This document shows positions 1 to 8,478 of a stretch of DNA of 64,000 bases, in pieces. Made by a program: the position numbers and the translations under genes. Each line of letters starts with the position of its first letter. The stretch's first letter is position 1. The DNA comes from Streptomyces griseoviridis (GTDB lineage Bacteria; Actinomycetota; Actinomycetes; Streptomycetales; Streptomycetaceae), in NCBI RefSeq assembly GCF_005222485.1, contig NZ_CP029078.1, positions 8,557,501 to 8,621,500 of the forward strand. The letters run 5' to 3'. Below the pieces are notes generated by a model, which worked only from the letters and a program-made list of their open reading frames with translations, did no database searches and was not told where the DNA came from.

Positions 1-2
1 GG

Positions 3-101
3 TCGCCCATGGTCCGCCGCACCATGCTGGTGTGGGCCAGGAGGATCCGCGCCGCGGACGAGGCGGACCGGCCGGTCCGCGGATTCCCGGCGACCAGGTG
101 A
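3..101 (+). CDS. possible C-terminal end of an upstream gene (partial)
   Basis: The frame is open from the left edge to a TGA at 99-101 and encodes about 32 residues, rich in Arg and Ala. Third codon positions are almost all G or C, as in real genes here. I do not recognise a family. It could equally be a chance open frame, since a second frame is also open through this stretch. Confidence 0.25.
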   Translation, partial: SPMVRRTMLVWARRIRAADEADRPVRGFPATR

Positions 102-139
102 ACCCCACGGTCTCCACCCGTCAAGCAGAGGAGTCCCCG

Positions 140-384
140 ATGATCCCCGACGACGATCCGTCCCGCTCGCTGACCGTGGAGATGTCGTCGCGGGCAAGGA
201 CGCGCCGCCGTCGCGGCTGCCGGGGAGCGAGTCGGCCGAACGCCGTGGCCGGGCAGCCGAGTTGGCCCCGACCTACCGACGCCGGTTCCTCCGACCCGCA
301 GGCACCGCAACCCCGGTACCGGTCCGCCGGGGGCGAATCCCCCCTGAACGCGCACCGGTCACCGGGGACGGTCGGGCTAGCTGA
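140..384 (+). pseudogene. possible frameshifted small gene
   Basis: An ATG at 140 follows a good ribosome site (AGAGGAG at 127-133) and starts MIPDDDPSRSLTVE. Codon use in that frame then worsens (Arg-rich, mixed third positions). The +1 frame reads DVVAGKDAPPSRLPG and onward with better third-position GC until TGA at 382-384. One missing base near 178-181 would join the two into an 80-aa protein. It would overlap the 3' end of the convergent gene at 377 by 8 bp. No family is recognised. This may be a decayed gene, a sequencing error or coincidence. Confidence 0.2.
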
Positions 385-1453
385 TCCGCTTGCCGACGGC
401 CGCGTGGTCGGGGAACAGGGTGCTCCGCGAACCGTTCCACGAGATGGTGAGGGTCCACGAGGTCCCGCTGGGGCTGATCGCCGGGGTGGTGGTGGACGGC
501 GCGAGGGCGCCCGAAGGGCGGCTGAAGTTGCCGAAGGTGATGCCGCCGTCGGAGGACTGGCTCGTCCAGACGTTGCCGTCGGTCCCGATGCAGGCGAGGA
601 GCACGCGCTGCTGATCGGCGAAGCCCGGCTGGCCCGGTGTGGCCACGGTGGTCTGGTTGCCGAGGCGCGCCGCCGCCACCCCGCTGTCGCAGACGGCCGT
701 CTCGCTGATCCGCCGCACGCTCGCGGGCGCACCGTCCGAGTACTCCGTCACCTCCCAGATGTGGCCGTCGGTGCCGACGTAGAAGTCGGAGATCATGGTG
801 CGGCCGTAGCCGGTGTTGTAGACGACCAGGGAGCTGTCCCCCTCGATGTCCGCGTTGTCGCTCGAGAGCCTCGCGTACTCCGACACCCGCCACCCCGAGG
901 AGCTCTGCGACAGGACGCCGTCGAAGGAGTACAGGCCGGTGTAGCTGACGAACCGGCCGTCGTTCGGGACGTCGATGTGCAGCACGTTCGGCGTGATCAG
1001 GACGGCCAGCGGGCTGCCGATGGCGCGGGCGCCGGAACCGATGCGGGTCCACGGGGCCCAGAAGTTGGCCGGTCCGTTGGTCGCCCTGCTGTACCAGATC
1101 TCCCCGTCGAGCCCTCTGAGCAGGGCCATCACCTGACCGGGCGGGAACTCGACGATCCGCGGCGGCGACACGGTCCTGGCGGAGTTGTCACCGCCGAGCG
1201 GATGCCAACTCCCGTTGTTGTAACGGAACCAGACGTTGTTGTCGGTGCCCCGGGCGACCTCGTAGGTCGCGCCGCCGACCGTCACGGAGTAGACGCCGGA
1301 CAGCACTCGTGCGCCGTTGCCGACGTCCGCCCACGACGTCTCGGCGGCCTGGGCGGGGGCTGAGACGCCGATCAGCAGGACGAGGCTGCTGACCAGGGCG
1401 GCCACCGCCGCGGGCCATCTGCGGATGTTCGGTCTGGTAGTGGATCTCACCAC
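377..1453 (-). CDS. secreted beta-propeller-like protein
   Basis: The product is about 358 aa and exported. Residues 1-30 form a Sec signal peptide (basic start, hydrophobic AAVAALVSSLVLLIGVSA, then AQA-A cleavage). The mature part has spaced motifs of the type GTDNNVWFR, GLDGEIWY, GTDGHIWEV and GTDGNVWTS. Such repeated GxDxxxW blades are typical of PLL-like or fucolectin/tectonin-like propellers, so carbohydrate or surface binding is plausible but inferred. No sialidase Asp-box run is clear. Two adjacent GTG codons (1453 and 1450) follow AAAGGG; either may start the protein. The gene stands alone, divergent from the carboxymuconolactone decarboxylase-like gene. Confidence 0.7.
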   Translation of the reverse strand: MVRSTTRPNIRRWPAAVAALVSSLVLLIGVSAPAQAAETSWADVGNGARVLSGVYSVTVGGATYEVARGTDNNVWFRYNNGSWHPLGGDNSARTVSPPRIVEFPPGQVMALLRGLDGEIWYSRATNGPANFWAPWTRIGSGARAIGSPLAVLITPNVLHIDVPNDGRFVSYTGLYSFDGVLSQSSSGWRVSEYARLSSDNADIEGDSSLVVYNTGYGRTMISDFYVGTDGHIWEVTEYSDGAPASVRRISETAVCDSGVAAARLGNQTTVATPGQPGFADQQRVLLACIGTDGNVWTSQSSDGGITFGNFSRPSGALAPSTTTPAISPSGTSWTLTISWNGSRSTLFPDHAAVGKRIS

Positions 1454-1760
1454 AGTCCCTTTCTGTGCTCTCGCGAGTCGGGTACCGCCTGAGCGGTCCC
1501 CTGGGGGTTCGTTCCGCAAGGCTAGGGACGCGACGGTGACCCCAACGGACCGACAGCGCACGGCTGTTGGTCCCACAGCGCACGGAAGGGGAAGCGGGGC
1601 GCCGGCCGGCGCGCCACTCCGTGGGCAGCGCCGGGGCGACGGTCCGGGGAGCGGGCGTGGCATGAGACGCGCGTCACATCCGGGGCTGTCACACACGGCG
1701 GCCCTGTCCGGTCTGAGCTGGAGAACCTCATCGAACCGGCACGCCAACGGGAGAACCGAC
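1454..1760. other. divergent intergenic region, about 307 bp
   Basis: No gene is supported here. It carries the promoters for the leftward secreted protein and the rightward gene at 1761. The only clear element is the ECF41-like promoter at 1687-1713. Confidence 0.6.
1687..1713 (+). promoter_or_regulatory. ECF41-like sigma factor promoter candidate
   Basis: TGTCACA at 1687-1693 is followed after 15 bp by CGGTC at 1709-1713. Known ECF41 promoters have a TGTCACA -35 and a CGTC -10 with similar spacing, and ECF41 genes commonly neighbour carboxymuconolactone decarboxylase or related genes. The gene at 1761 is of that class. The -10 differs by one inserted G and no ECF41 sigma gene lies in the window. 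Confidence 0.4.
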
Positions 1761-2234
1761 ATGGACGCTCGTCTCAACCTCTTCGACAACCAGATCGCGA
1801 TGAAGGCCGGGAAGCACCTCGCGGGGGCCGACCGGGCCCTCGCGGGCGCGGCGCTGCCGGCCGCGACCCAGGAACTGGTGAAGATCCGCGCCAGCCAGAT
1901 CAACGGCTGCGGCTTCTGCACCGACATGCATGTCAAGGAGGCCCTCCACGCCGGCGAGGGCGACCAGCGGCTGCATCTCGTCGCCACCTGGCGCGAGGCC
2001 ACCGTCTTCACCGAGGCGGAGCGGGCCGCGCTGGAGCTAGCCGAGCAGGGCACCCGGATCGCCGACGCGGCGGGCGGTGTCCCGGACGACGTGTGGGACA
2101 ACGCCGCCCGGCACTTCGACGAGGACCAGCTCGCGGCCCTCGTCGTCCTCATCGCGCTGATCAACGCCTTCAACCGGTTGAACGTCATCGTGCGCCAGCC
2201 GGCCGGCTCCTACCAGGTGGGCCAGCACCTCTGA
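1761..2234 (+). CDS. carboxymuconolactone decarboxylase / AhpD-like protein
   Basis: This 157-aa protein has the AhpD-type fold signature: a helix reading ELVKIRASQINGCGFCTDMHVKEA with the redox CxxC pair (CGFC) and the following HxxxA. Family members are small all-alpha peroxidase partners or gamma-carboxymuconolactone decarboxylase relatives. The CxxC suggests thiol-disulfide chemistry against peroxides rather than a metabolic decarboxylase. The ATG start follows a weak GGGAGAA. The next gene is convergent, with a strong hairpin between them. The upstream ECF41-like promoter suggests stress control. Confidence 0.85.
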   Translation: MDARLNLFDNQIAMKAGKHLAGADRALAGAALPAATQELVKIRASQINGCGFCTDMHVKEALHAGEGDQRLHLVATWREATVFTEAERAALELAEQGTRIADAAGGVPDDVWDNAARHFDEDQLAALVVLIALINAFNRLNVIVRQPAGSYQVGQHL

Positions 2235-2261
2235 GCCGGTCGACCCGGCACGACGCACCGG

Positions 2262-2306
2262 GCCCGGCCGCGCGGACCCACCCGAACGGGGTCCGCGCGG
2301 CCGGGC
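2262..2306. terminator. bidirectional hairpin terminator
   Basis: An 18-bp perfect stem (2262-2279 with 2289-2306) closes a 9-nt loop. It sits between convergent genes ending at 2234 (+) and 2342 (-). There is no T-tract, which is usual for Streptomyces terminators. Confidence 0.75.
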
Positions 2307-2307
2307 T

Positions 2308-2346
2308 GCGTGCCGTCAACGCGTGCCGTCAGCGCGTGCCGTCAGC
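2308..2346. repeat. 13-bp tandem repeat, three copies
   Basis: The unit GCGTGCCGTCARC occurs three times without gaps. The last copy runs through the stop codon (2342-2344) of the leftward hydrolase gene. Confidence 0.8.
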
Positions 2347-3067
2347 GCGTGGCGCGCACCGCGTCGAGGACCAGGGCCGCGACCTCGGCGGGCCGCGACA
2401 CGGCCACCGCGTGCGAGGCGCCCTCGACCTCCACGGTCGTCGCACCCGCGCGCCGCGCGCCGAACCGCTCCACCTCGGGGTTGACGGCACGGTCGGCGCC
2501 CGCCACCAGCGCCCACGACGGCCTGGTCCGCCAGGCGGCCGCGGCGGCGGTCTCGGTGAAGGCCGACGCGGCCAGCGGACGCTGCGTCGCCGCCAGCACC
2601 CTCGTGACGTCCGCGGGGACGTCCGCCGCGAACACCGAAGGGAAGGCGTCCACCGCGACGCTGACCTCGACCGCGGTGCCGCCCTCAGGCAGCGGGTACG
2701 CCCACTGGACGAGACTCGCGCCGAGCGGCGACTCGGGGAACCGCCCCTGGAGTTCGCCGACGCTCTCGCCCTCCGCCAGGACGTAGGCGGCGACGTAGAC
2801 GAGGCCGACGACGTTCTCGGCGGCACCGGCCACCGTGATCACCGCGCCCCCGTAGGAGTGGCCGACGAGCACCACGGGGCCGTCGATCTGCTCGGCGACG
2901 GACGCCACATAGGCGGCGTCGCAGGCGAGCCCGCGCAGCGGGTTGGGCGGCGCGACGACGGGCACACCGCGGCCCTGCAACTCGGCGACGACACCGGACC
3001 AGGAGGCCGCGTCGGTGAACGCGCCGTGCACGAGGACGACCGTCGGGGTGACAGGGGACGTGGACAT
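2342..3067 (-). CDS. alpha/beta hydrolase
   Basis: The 241-aa product is a compact alpha/beta hydrolase. It has an oxyanion HGAF near residue 14, the nucleophile elbow GHSYGG near residue 90, and a late catalytic His in GASHAV. It resembles the esterase EstC / salicylate esterase-like group often annotated as alpha/beta fold hydrolase; the substrate is unknown. Start ATG at 3067 is preceded by GGGGAG at good spacing. It lies 17 bp downstream of the larger hydrolase gene in the same direction, so the two form a likely operon. Confidence 0.85.
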   Translation of the reverse strand: MSTSPVTPTVVLVHGAFTDAASWSGVVAELQGRGVPVVAPPNPLRGLACDAAYVASVAEQIDGPVVLVGHSYGGAVITVAGAAENVVGLVYVAAYVLAEGESVGELQGRFPESPLGASLVQWAYPLPEGGTAVEVSVAVDAFPSVFAADVPADVTRVLAATQRPLAASAFTETAAAAAWRTRPSWALVAGADRAVNPEVERFGARRAGATTVEVEGASHAVAVSRPAEVAALVLDAVRATR

Positions 3068-3084
3068 GGCGGGAACTCCCCGGG

Positions 3085-4053
3085 TCAGGCCGTGCCGAGG
3101 GCGTCGCGCAGCACGGTGACGGCCTGGGTGATCGCGGCCTGCGCGGCGTGGGTCCCGCGCAGCGCGTTGAGCATCACGAAGTCGTGGATGACGCCCTGGT
3201 AGCGGACGGCGGTGACGGCGACGCCCGCGGCGCGGAGCTTGGCCGCGTACGCCTCGCCCTCGTCGCGCAGCACGTCGGCCTCGCCCGTGATGACCAGGGC
3301 GGGCGGCAGGCCGGTGAGCTGCTCGGTGGTGGCGCGCAGCGGGGACGCGGTGATCAGGGCGCGCTCGCCCTCGTCGGTCGTGTACTGGTCCCAGAACCAC
3401 TGCATGCCGTCGCGGCGCAGGAAGTAGCCCTCGGCGAACTGCTCGTAGGACGCGGTGTCGAAGCGCGCGTCGGTGACCGGGTAGAACAGCACCTGCTGGA
3501 CCAGCGGCACATCGCCGCGCTCCTTGGCCATCAGGGTGAGGGCGGCGCTCATGTTGCCGCCGACGGAGTCCCCGGCGACGGCGAGGCGCCCGGCGTCCAG
3601 GCCCTTCGAGGCGCCCTCGGTGACGATCCAGCGGGCCACCGCGTAGTTCTGCTCGATGGCGACCGGGTAGCGGGCCTCGGGGGAGAGGTCGTACTCGGGG
3701 AAGACGACGGCGGCCCGCGCGCCGGTGGCGAGTTCGCGGACGAGACGGTCGTGGGTGTGGGCGTTGCCGAAGACCCAGCCGGCGCCGTGGATGTAGAGGA
3801 TGACGGGCAGGGTGCCGGTGGCGCCCGCGGGCTTGACCACGCGGGCACGGACCTGGCCGGTGGGTCCGCCCTCGACGGTGATCCACTCCTCGTCGACGTC
3901 GGGCGCGGCGATGTCGCCCGACTGGACCTCGTCGACAGCCTTGCGGCCCTCGGCCGGGGCGAGGTCGAAGAGGTAGGGCGGGTTCGCGGTCGCCTCGACG
4001 AAGGCCTGGGCGGCGGGTTCGAGGACCGGCTTGACCGGTGTGGCGTCGTGCAC
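3085..4053 (-). CDS. alpha/beta hydrolase-3 family esterase (HSL-like)
   Basis: The 322-aa product matches the hormone-sensitive-lipase-type family. It has YIHGAGW (an HGGG-like oxyanion motif) near residue 108, GDSVGGN as nucleophile elbow near 185, an acidic ITGEADVLRDEG near 275 and the catalytic His in GVIHDF near 305. It probably hydrolyses short-chain esters, acting in the cytoplasm (no signal peptide). The GTG start follows AGGAGA at 6 nt. It is first of a two-hydrolase operon and divergent from the XRE-STAND gene at 4311, which may control it. Confidence 0.88.
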   Translation of the reverse strand: MHDATPVKPVLEPAAQAFVEATANPPYLFDLAPAEGRKAVDEVQSGDIAAPDVDEEWITVEGGPTGQVRARVVKPAGATGTLPVILYIHGAGWVFGNAHTHDRLVRELATGARAAVVFPEYDLSPEARYPVAIEQNYAVARWIVTEGASKGLDAGRLAVAGDSVGGNMSAALTLMAKERGDVPLVQQVLFYPVTDARFDTASYEQFAEGYFLRRDGMQWFWDQYTTDEGERALITASPLRATTEQLTGLPPALVITGEADVLRDEGEAYAAKLRAAGVAVTAVRYQGVIHDFVMLNALRGTHAAQAAITQAVTVLRDALGTA

Positions 4054-4102
4054 GGGGTTCTCCTGGGTGGGGTGTGTGGGGTGTTGGCAGTGGCATCGAG
4101 CG

Positions 4103-4132
4103 GCGGGTGCGGGTGCGGGTGCGGGTGCGGGT
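4103..4132. repeat. hexamer repeat GCGGGT, five copies
   Basis: Five perfect GCGGGT units lie in the divergent promoter region between the esterase gene and the XRE-STAND gene. Their position upstream of both genes makes length variation potentially regulatory; this is inference. Confidence 0.75.
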
Positions 4133-4310
4133 GTGGATGCGGCGTCCGGCGCCTCCCGGCTCGGCCACGTCGAACGCTAGGTCCGTTCCTGGCCCCTTCT
4201 CGTCCCGCAGCGCACCGGTGTGCGACCGAGAGCGCACGGACCTGGTCGGAGACCGCTCCCTACCTGCCAGTAGGGTGAAGGGGCCGTACCGCCGGAGAGG
4301 ACAGAGAACC

Positions 4311-6608
4311 GTGGGCCAGTCACCCCCGCGCCCCTTCGGCCCGCTGCTGCGGGCCCACCGGCACACCGCGGGACTCACGCTCGACGAACTCGCCGCCGCC
4401 TCCAAGGTCACCGCCCGCGCCATCGGCGACATGGAACGCGGCCACAGCCGCGGCCCGCAGTCCCGCACCGTCCAGGCCCTCGCCGACGCGCTCGGCCTGG
4501 CCCGCGCCGACACCGACGCGCTCCTCACCGCCGCCCGCGCGGGCCGCCGCCGTCACACCGCGCCCCCCGGACTGTGCGAACTCCCGTCTGGCACACCGGA
4601 CTTCGCGGGCCGCGCGGAGGAGCTGCGCAGGCTGGGCGAGGAGAGCGCGGGAGCGGACGGCGGGTCCGTCGTGATCGTCCACGGCGCCCCCGGGCTCGGC
4701 AAGACGGCGCTCGTCGCGCAGGCGGCCAGGGAGAGGTCCGTCCGGCACGCGGGCGGCTGCCTCTTCGTCGACCTGCGCGGTCTGGACGCCCAGCCCCTCA
4801 CCCCCTACGACGCGCAGGCCCGGCTCCTCAGAGCCCTGGGCGTCGCCGACGGCGACCTGCCGACCGGCGCCGACGACCGCGCGGCGCTCTACCTGCGCAC
4901 CATCAGGGACGCCGATGTGCTGCTGGTGCTCGACAACGCGGCCGGGGAGTCCCAGGTGCTCCCGCTGCTGCCCGGACCAGGCGCCGGCCCCGCCTGGGTG
5001 ACCAGCCGCCGCGCCCTGACCGGCCTCCCGGACGCCCACAGGATCGCCCTCACCCCGCTCCCGGAGAGCGCCGCGACCAGTCTCCTGGCCGCGATCACCG
5101 CCCGCCGGACGGCTGCGGTGAACGCCGGGGCCGGGACCCACTCGACGGACCCCGCGGCCCGGCAGGAGCGCGACGCCCTCACCCGGATCGCGGAGTTGTG
5201 CGGTGGCCTGCCCCTGGCGTTGCGCATCGCGGGGAACCGCCTTGTCACCCGGCCGGGCTGGACCGCGTCCGCGCTCGCCGACCGGCTCGCCGCCGAGGAC
5301 CACCGGCTGACCGGGCTCACCGCGGGCGACCTCGCCGTACGGTCCGCCTTCACCCTCTCCTACGAGCAACTCACCGACCCCGCACGGGCCTTGTTCCGCC
5401 GGCTCGCCCTGGTGACAGGACCCGACTTCGCGCCCGTCCTCGGCGCCGTACTGACCGGCTCGCCGCTCGAGCGCGTCGAGGACCTCACCGACGAACTCGT
5501 CGAACTCGGCCTGCTCGGCCAGGACTCGGCGGGCCGCGCCTCCTTCCACGACCTGATCCGCCTCTACGCGCGCCACCGGCTGGACGCCGAGGAGTCACCC
5601 GAGGCCCGGCAGGCGGCCGGTACCGCGCTGCGCACCTGGCTGCTGCGGACCGCGCGCGCTGCCGGCAGCCGCTTCGAACCGGGTGAGGCCCCGGCCGCCG
5701 ACCCGGCTCCGCCGGCCGACGTCGGCGACCAGCAGACGGCCCAGCAGTGGCTGCGCACCGAGCACGCGCACTGGCTGACCGCGCTGCGCGAGGCCGCCGC
5801 CGCCGGGGACCACGCCACCGTGGTGGACGTCGCCGAGTCGATGCACTGGTTCTCCGACCGGTGGCCGTTCTGGGGCCACTGGCACGAGGTGTTCGCGCTC
5901 TCCCGGGACGCGGCCCACGCGCTCGGCGACCTCACGGCGGAGGCGACGCAGGCCAACTACCTCTCCTGGGCCTACTTCCACTGCCGCCACGACCCGGACA
6001 CGGGCTCCCGGCTCGCCCTGGAGGCCGCCGAACTGGCCCGGCGCGCGGGCGACACCGTGCAGGAGGCGTGGGCGTACACCTACGCGGCCCACACCGCCGT
6101 CACCCGCGAACTGTTCGAACCGGCGGTGACGTACGCCCGCAGGGCGGAGGCCCTGTTCGCGGCGGCGGGCAACCGCGAGGGACACCCCACGGCCCTCGTG
6201 GTGCTGGCCAGGAGCCTGCGCTCGATCGGCCGGTTCGAGGACGCCGTCGACACCCTGGACCGGCTCCTCGCGCTGCTCGCCGACCCGGCCACCGCGCCCG
6301 CCGAGCACATCGCCGACTACTCGACGATGAACGCGCTGTGCGGCAAGGCGCGGGCGCTGATCGGGCTCGGCCGCTGGGCGGACGCCCGGCTGGCGGCGCA
6401 GCGCGCGCTGGAGGTGGACGTCCGCGTCGACGTGCCGGTACTGCGCGGGCAGGCGCTGCTGTGCGCGGCGCGGGCGCTGGCGGGACTGGGGGAGCGGGCG
6501 TCCGCGCTCACCACCGCGCACGAGGCGCTCGCCGCCGCCCAGCTCTCGGGCGACGCGACCCAGCGGGAGGAGGCCGAGGAACTCATCACGCTCTGGACGA
6601 CAGCCTGA
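4311..6608 (+). CDS. XRE-HTH STAND (NB-ARC) regulator with TPR tail
   Basis: The 765-aa product has an N-terminal XRE helix-turn-helix (residues about 5-65, FGPLLRAHR to RAIGDMERG). An NB-ARC ATPase follows (Walker A GAPGLGKT near residue 122; VLLVLDN Walker B near 205; CGGLPLALRIAG GLPL motif near 300), then a winged helix and a TPR-like helical tail (about 470-765). This is the layout of AfsR-like STAND regulators, which oligomerise on ligand or partner binding. Start GTG at 4311 follows GGAGAGG. It is divergent from the hydrolase operon and convergent with a shorter paralogue. Confidence 0.85.
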   Translation: MGQSPPRPFGPLLRAHRHTAGLTLDELAAASKVTARAIGDMERGHSRGPQSRTVQALADALGLARADTDALLTAARAGRRRHTAPPGLCELPSGTPDFAGRAEELRRLGEESAGADGGSVVIVHGAPGLGKTALVAQAARERSVRHAGGCLFVDLRGLDAQPLTPYDAQARLLRALGVADGDLPTGADDRAALYLRTIRDADVLLVLDNAAGESQVLPLLPGPGAGPAWVTSRRALTGLPDAHRIALTPLPESAATSLLAAITARRTAAVNAGAGTHSTDPAARQERDALTRIAELCGGLPLALRIAGNRLVTRPGWTASALADRLAAEDHRLTGLTAGDLAVRSAFTLSYEQLTDPARALFRRLALVTGPDFAPVLGAVLTGSPLERVEDLTDELVELGLLGQDSAGRASFHDLIRLYARHRLDAEESPEARQAAGTALRTWLLRTARAAGSRFEPGEAPAADPAPPADVGDQQTAQQWLRTEHAHWLTALREAAAAGDHATVVDVAESMHWFSDRWPFWGHWHEVFALSRDAAHALGDLTAEATQANYLSWAYFHCRHDPDTGSRLALEAAELARRAGDTVQEAWAYTYAAHTAVTRELFEPAVTYARRAEALFAAAGNREGHPTALVVLARSLRSIGRFEDAVDTLDRLLALLADPATAPAEHIADYSTMNALCGKARALIGLGRWADARLAAQRALEVDVRVDVPVLRGQALLCAARALAGLGERASALTTAHEALAAAQLSGDATQREEAEELITLWTTA

Positions 6609-6610
6609 CC

Positions 6611-6666
6611 GTGGGCCGTGGGCCGTGGGCCGTGGGCCGTGAGCCGTGAGCCGTCAGCCGTCATGC
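6611..6666. repeat. heptamer tandem repeat, eight units
   Basis: Eight 7-bp units (four GTGGGCC, then GTGAGCC twice, GTCAGCC, GTCATGC) start 2 bp after the stop codon of the STAND gene. No gene is seen in the remaining 6667-6793. Confidence 0.8.
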
Positions 6667-6793
6667 GTTGTGCGTCGTGTGCCGTGTGCCGTGCGTCAGG
6701 CTGCCATCCGTGAGTCGACGGCCCCCGCCGACGGCCACCGCAGAGGCTCACCGTCGTCACCTGGGACCCCCGTGGTCCCCGGCCCCGCACGCC

Positions 6794-8101
6794 TCAGCCG
6801 CCTTGCTCGCGCCCCGAGTTGAGCAGCCACCTGCTGAGCCGGTCCCCGACGGCCCGTGTCTCCTCCGGGCTCTCCTCCTCGCGCAGTCGGCGCGCGGCGA
6901 ACAGCCGGATCAGGTCGTGGAAGGCGGCCCGGTCGCCCTCCACCGGTACGAGCAGGCCGAGTTCGACGAGGTCGTCGAGGAACTGGTCGGCGAGATGGGC
7001 CGGGAAGCCGGTGAGGACGGCCGCGAGATCCCCGCCGAAGTCCGTTCCCGGCACCAGCGCGAGCCGCCGGAACAGCAGCCGCTGCTCCCGGTTGAGCTGC
7101 GCGTGCGACAGCGCGAACGCCGACTCGATGTGCAGGTCACCGACGGCGAGCCCGTCGAGCCGCCGCTCCTGCGCGGCCAGCCGGTCGGCGAGGTCGCGCG
7201 CGGTCCACCCGGGGCGGCTGAGCAGCCGGGTCCCGGCGATCCGCAGCGCGAGCGGCAGACGACCGCAGTGCCCGGCGATCTCGGCGAGGGCGCCCGCGTC
7301 GGCGGCCGTCGTCCTGGCGCCGAGGAGCGAGCCCAGCATGGCGGTGGCCGCGCCGGCGGGCAGCGGCCCGAGCGGCAGCCGGCGGGCGTGTTCGAGGCCG
7401 GTCAGCGCCCGGCGCGCGGTGACCCAGACGGCGCCCAGGCCCGCCACCGGCAGGAGTGGTCTGACCTGCGCCTCACGCGCCGCGTTGTCGAGGACCACCA
7501 GCGCCCGCCGGTCCCGCAGGAGCGCCCGGTGCAGGGCCGCCCGCTCCTCGGTGTCGGCGGGGATGTCCCGGCCGCGCACGCCCAGCGCCTTGAGCAGTCT
7601 GAGCAGCGCCTCGCCGGCCGGCAGCGGCTCGGCGTCAAGACCCCGCAGATCGAGGAAGAAGCAGCCGTCGCGGTAGCGGTCCGCGGCCTGCCGGGCGGCG
7701 TGCACGGCGAGCGCGCTCTTGCCGGTGCCGGGCGCCCCCGACACCACGGTCAGCGGTGTGTCCTGCCCGCCCTGGAGCAGCCACGCGGTCTCGGGGTCAC
7801 GCCCGGTGAAGTCCGGGACGTCAGGCGGCAGCGGGCACCATCCGGCGGCGGGTTCCTCGGGGCGGCGGCGACCGGCGCGGGCCGCCTCCGTGAACGCGGC
7901 CCGGTCGGTGGCCTCCAGCCGCAGGGCGCCGGCCAGGGCGGTCACGGTGCGGGCCTGCGGGCTGCGGCTGCGACCGCGCTCCATGTCGCCGATGGCACGG
8001 ACGCTGACGCCCGCCCGCTCGGCGAGTTCCTCCAGGGTCAGCCCCGCCGACCGCCGGTGCAGCCGCAGCAGCGGCCCGAAGCCGGACTCTTCCGGTGTCA
8101 C
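6794..8101 (-). CDS. XRE-HTH NB-ARC regulator, short form without TPR tail
   Basis: The 435-aa product is a clear paralogue of the convergent 765-aa protein. It has an XRE domain (FGPLLRLHRRSAGLTLEEL, RAIGDMERGRSRSPQ), Walker A GAPGTGKS, Walker B ALVVLDNAA, a CGRLPLALRIAG motif and the winged-helix end FHDLIRLFAARRL. It stops about 25 residues after that point, so the TPR sensor region is absent. Start GTG at 8101 has only a weak GGAAACGAG upstream. An in-frame ATG at 8200 would add a repeated MSLTAFR/VSLAAFC stretch. A TAAGAT -10-like box (about 8147-8152 on the minus strand) lies between the two, favouring 8101. Confidence 0.75.
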   Translation of the reverse strand: MTPEESGFGPLLRLHRRSAGLTLEELAERAGVSVRAIGDMERGRSRSPQARTVTALAGALRLEATDRAAFTEAARAGRRRPEEPAAGWCPLPPDVPDFTGRDPETAWLLQGGQDTPLTVVSGAPGTGKSALAVHAARQAADRYRDGCFFLDLRGLDAEPLPAGEALLRLLKALGVRGRDIPADTEERAALHRALLRDRRALVVLDNAAREAQVRPLLPVAGLGAVWVTARRALTGLEHARRLPLGPLPAGAATAMLGSLLGARTTAADAGALAEIAGHCGRLPLALRIAGTRLLSRPGWTARDLADRLAAQERRLDGLAVGDLHIESAFALSHAQLNREQRLLFRRLALVPGTDFGGDLAAVLTGFPAHLADQFLDDLVELGLLVPVEGDRAAFHDLIRLFAARRLREEESPEETRAVGDRLSRWLLNSGREQGG

Positions 8102-8478
8102 GCGTGAGCAGCTCGTTTCCGTGATCGTCGACGGGGTCGTCCCGTCGTTCGATCTTATGCAGAACGCCGCCAGGCTCACGCGGAACGCCGTCAGGCTCAT
8201 GCCCAACGCCGTCGGGCGGCGGGCCGCGCGGACGGCCCGGTGGGCGGACGGCCCGGTGCGGGGGCGGCCCAGGGTGGGGGCGGCCCAGTGTGGAGGGCGG
8301 CGGATCCAGGACGGGCGGCGCAGCCCACTTCTTCCTGCGGTTCTTCCTGGAGCGGTCCGGCCGTGCGCCCTTGAATGGAGAAGTCCCCCCCCCGCACGGA
8401 CCCACTCCCACTCCCACCACCGCTCCCACCCCAGCCTCCACCTCTCCGCAGCCATCACTCCACGAAGGGAGAAGACCG
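8102..8478. other. divergent intergenic region, about 377 bp, low complexity
   Basis: No gene is supported. It holds 21-bp repeats (8161-8223), then GGGCGGCCC-rich degenerate repeats (about 8225-8295). A run of nine C at about 8386-8394 and a CCCACT/CCCACC-rich stretch lead into the AraC gene. Confidence 0.6.
8161..8223. repeat. 21-bp tandem repeat, 2.5 copies
   Basis: Copies are at 8161-8181, 8182-8202 and partly 8203-8223, sharing AACGCCGYCAGGCTCA. They lie just upstream of the TAAGAT -10-like box of the short STAND gene. They could be operator repeats, or a coding duplication if translation begins further upstream. Confidence 0.7.
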
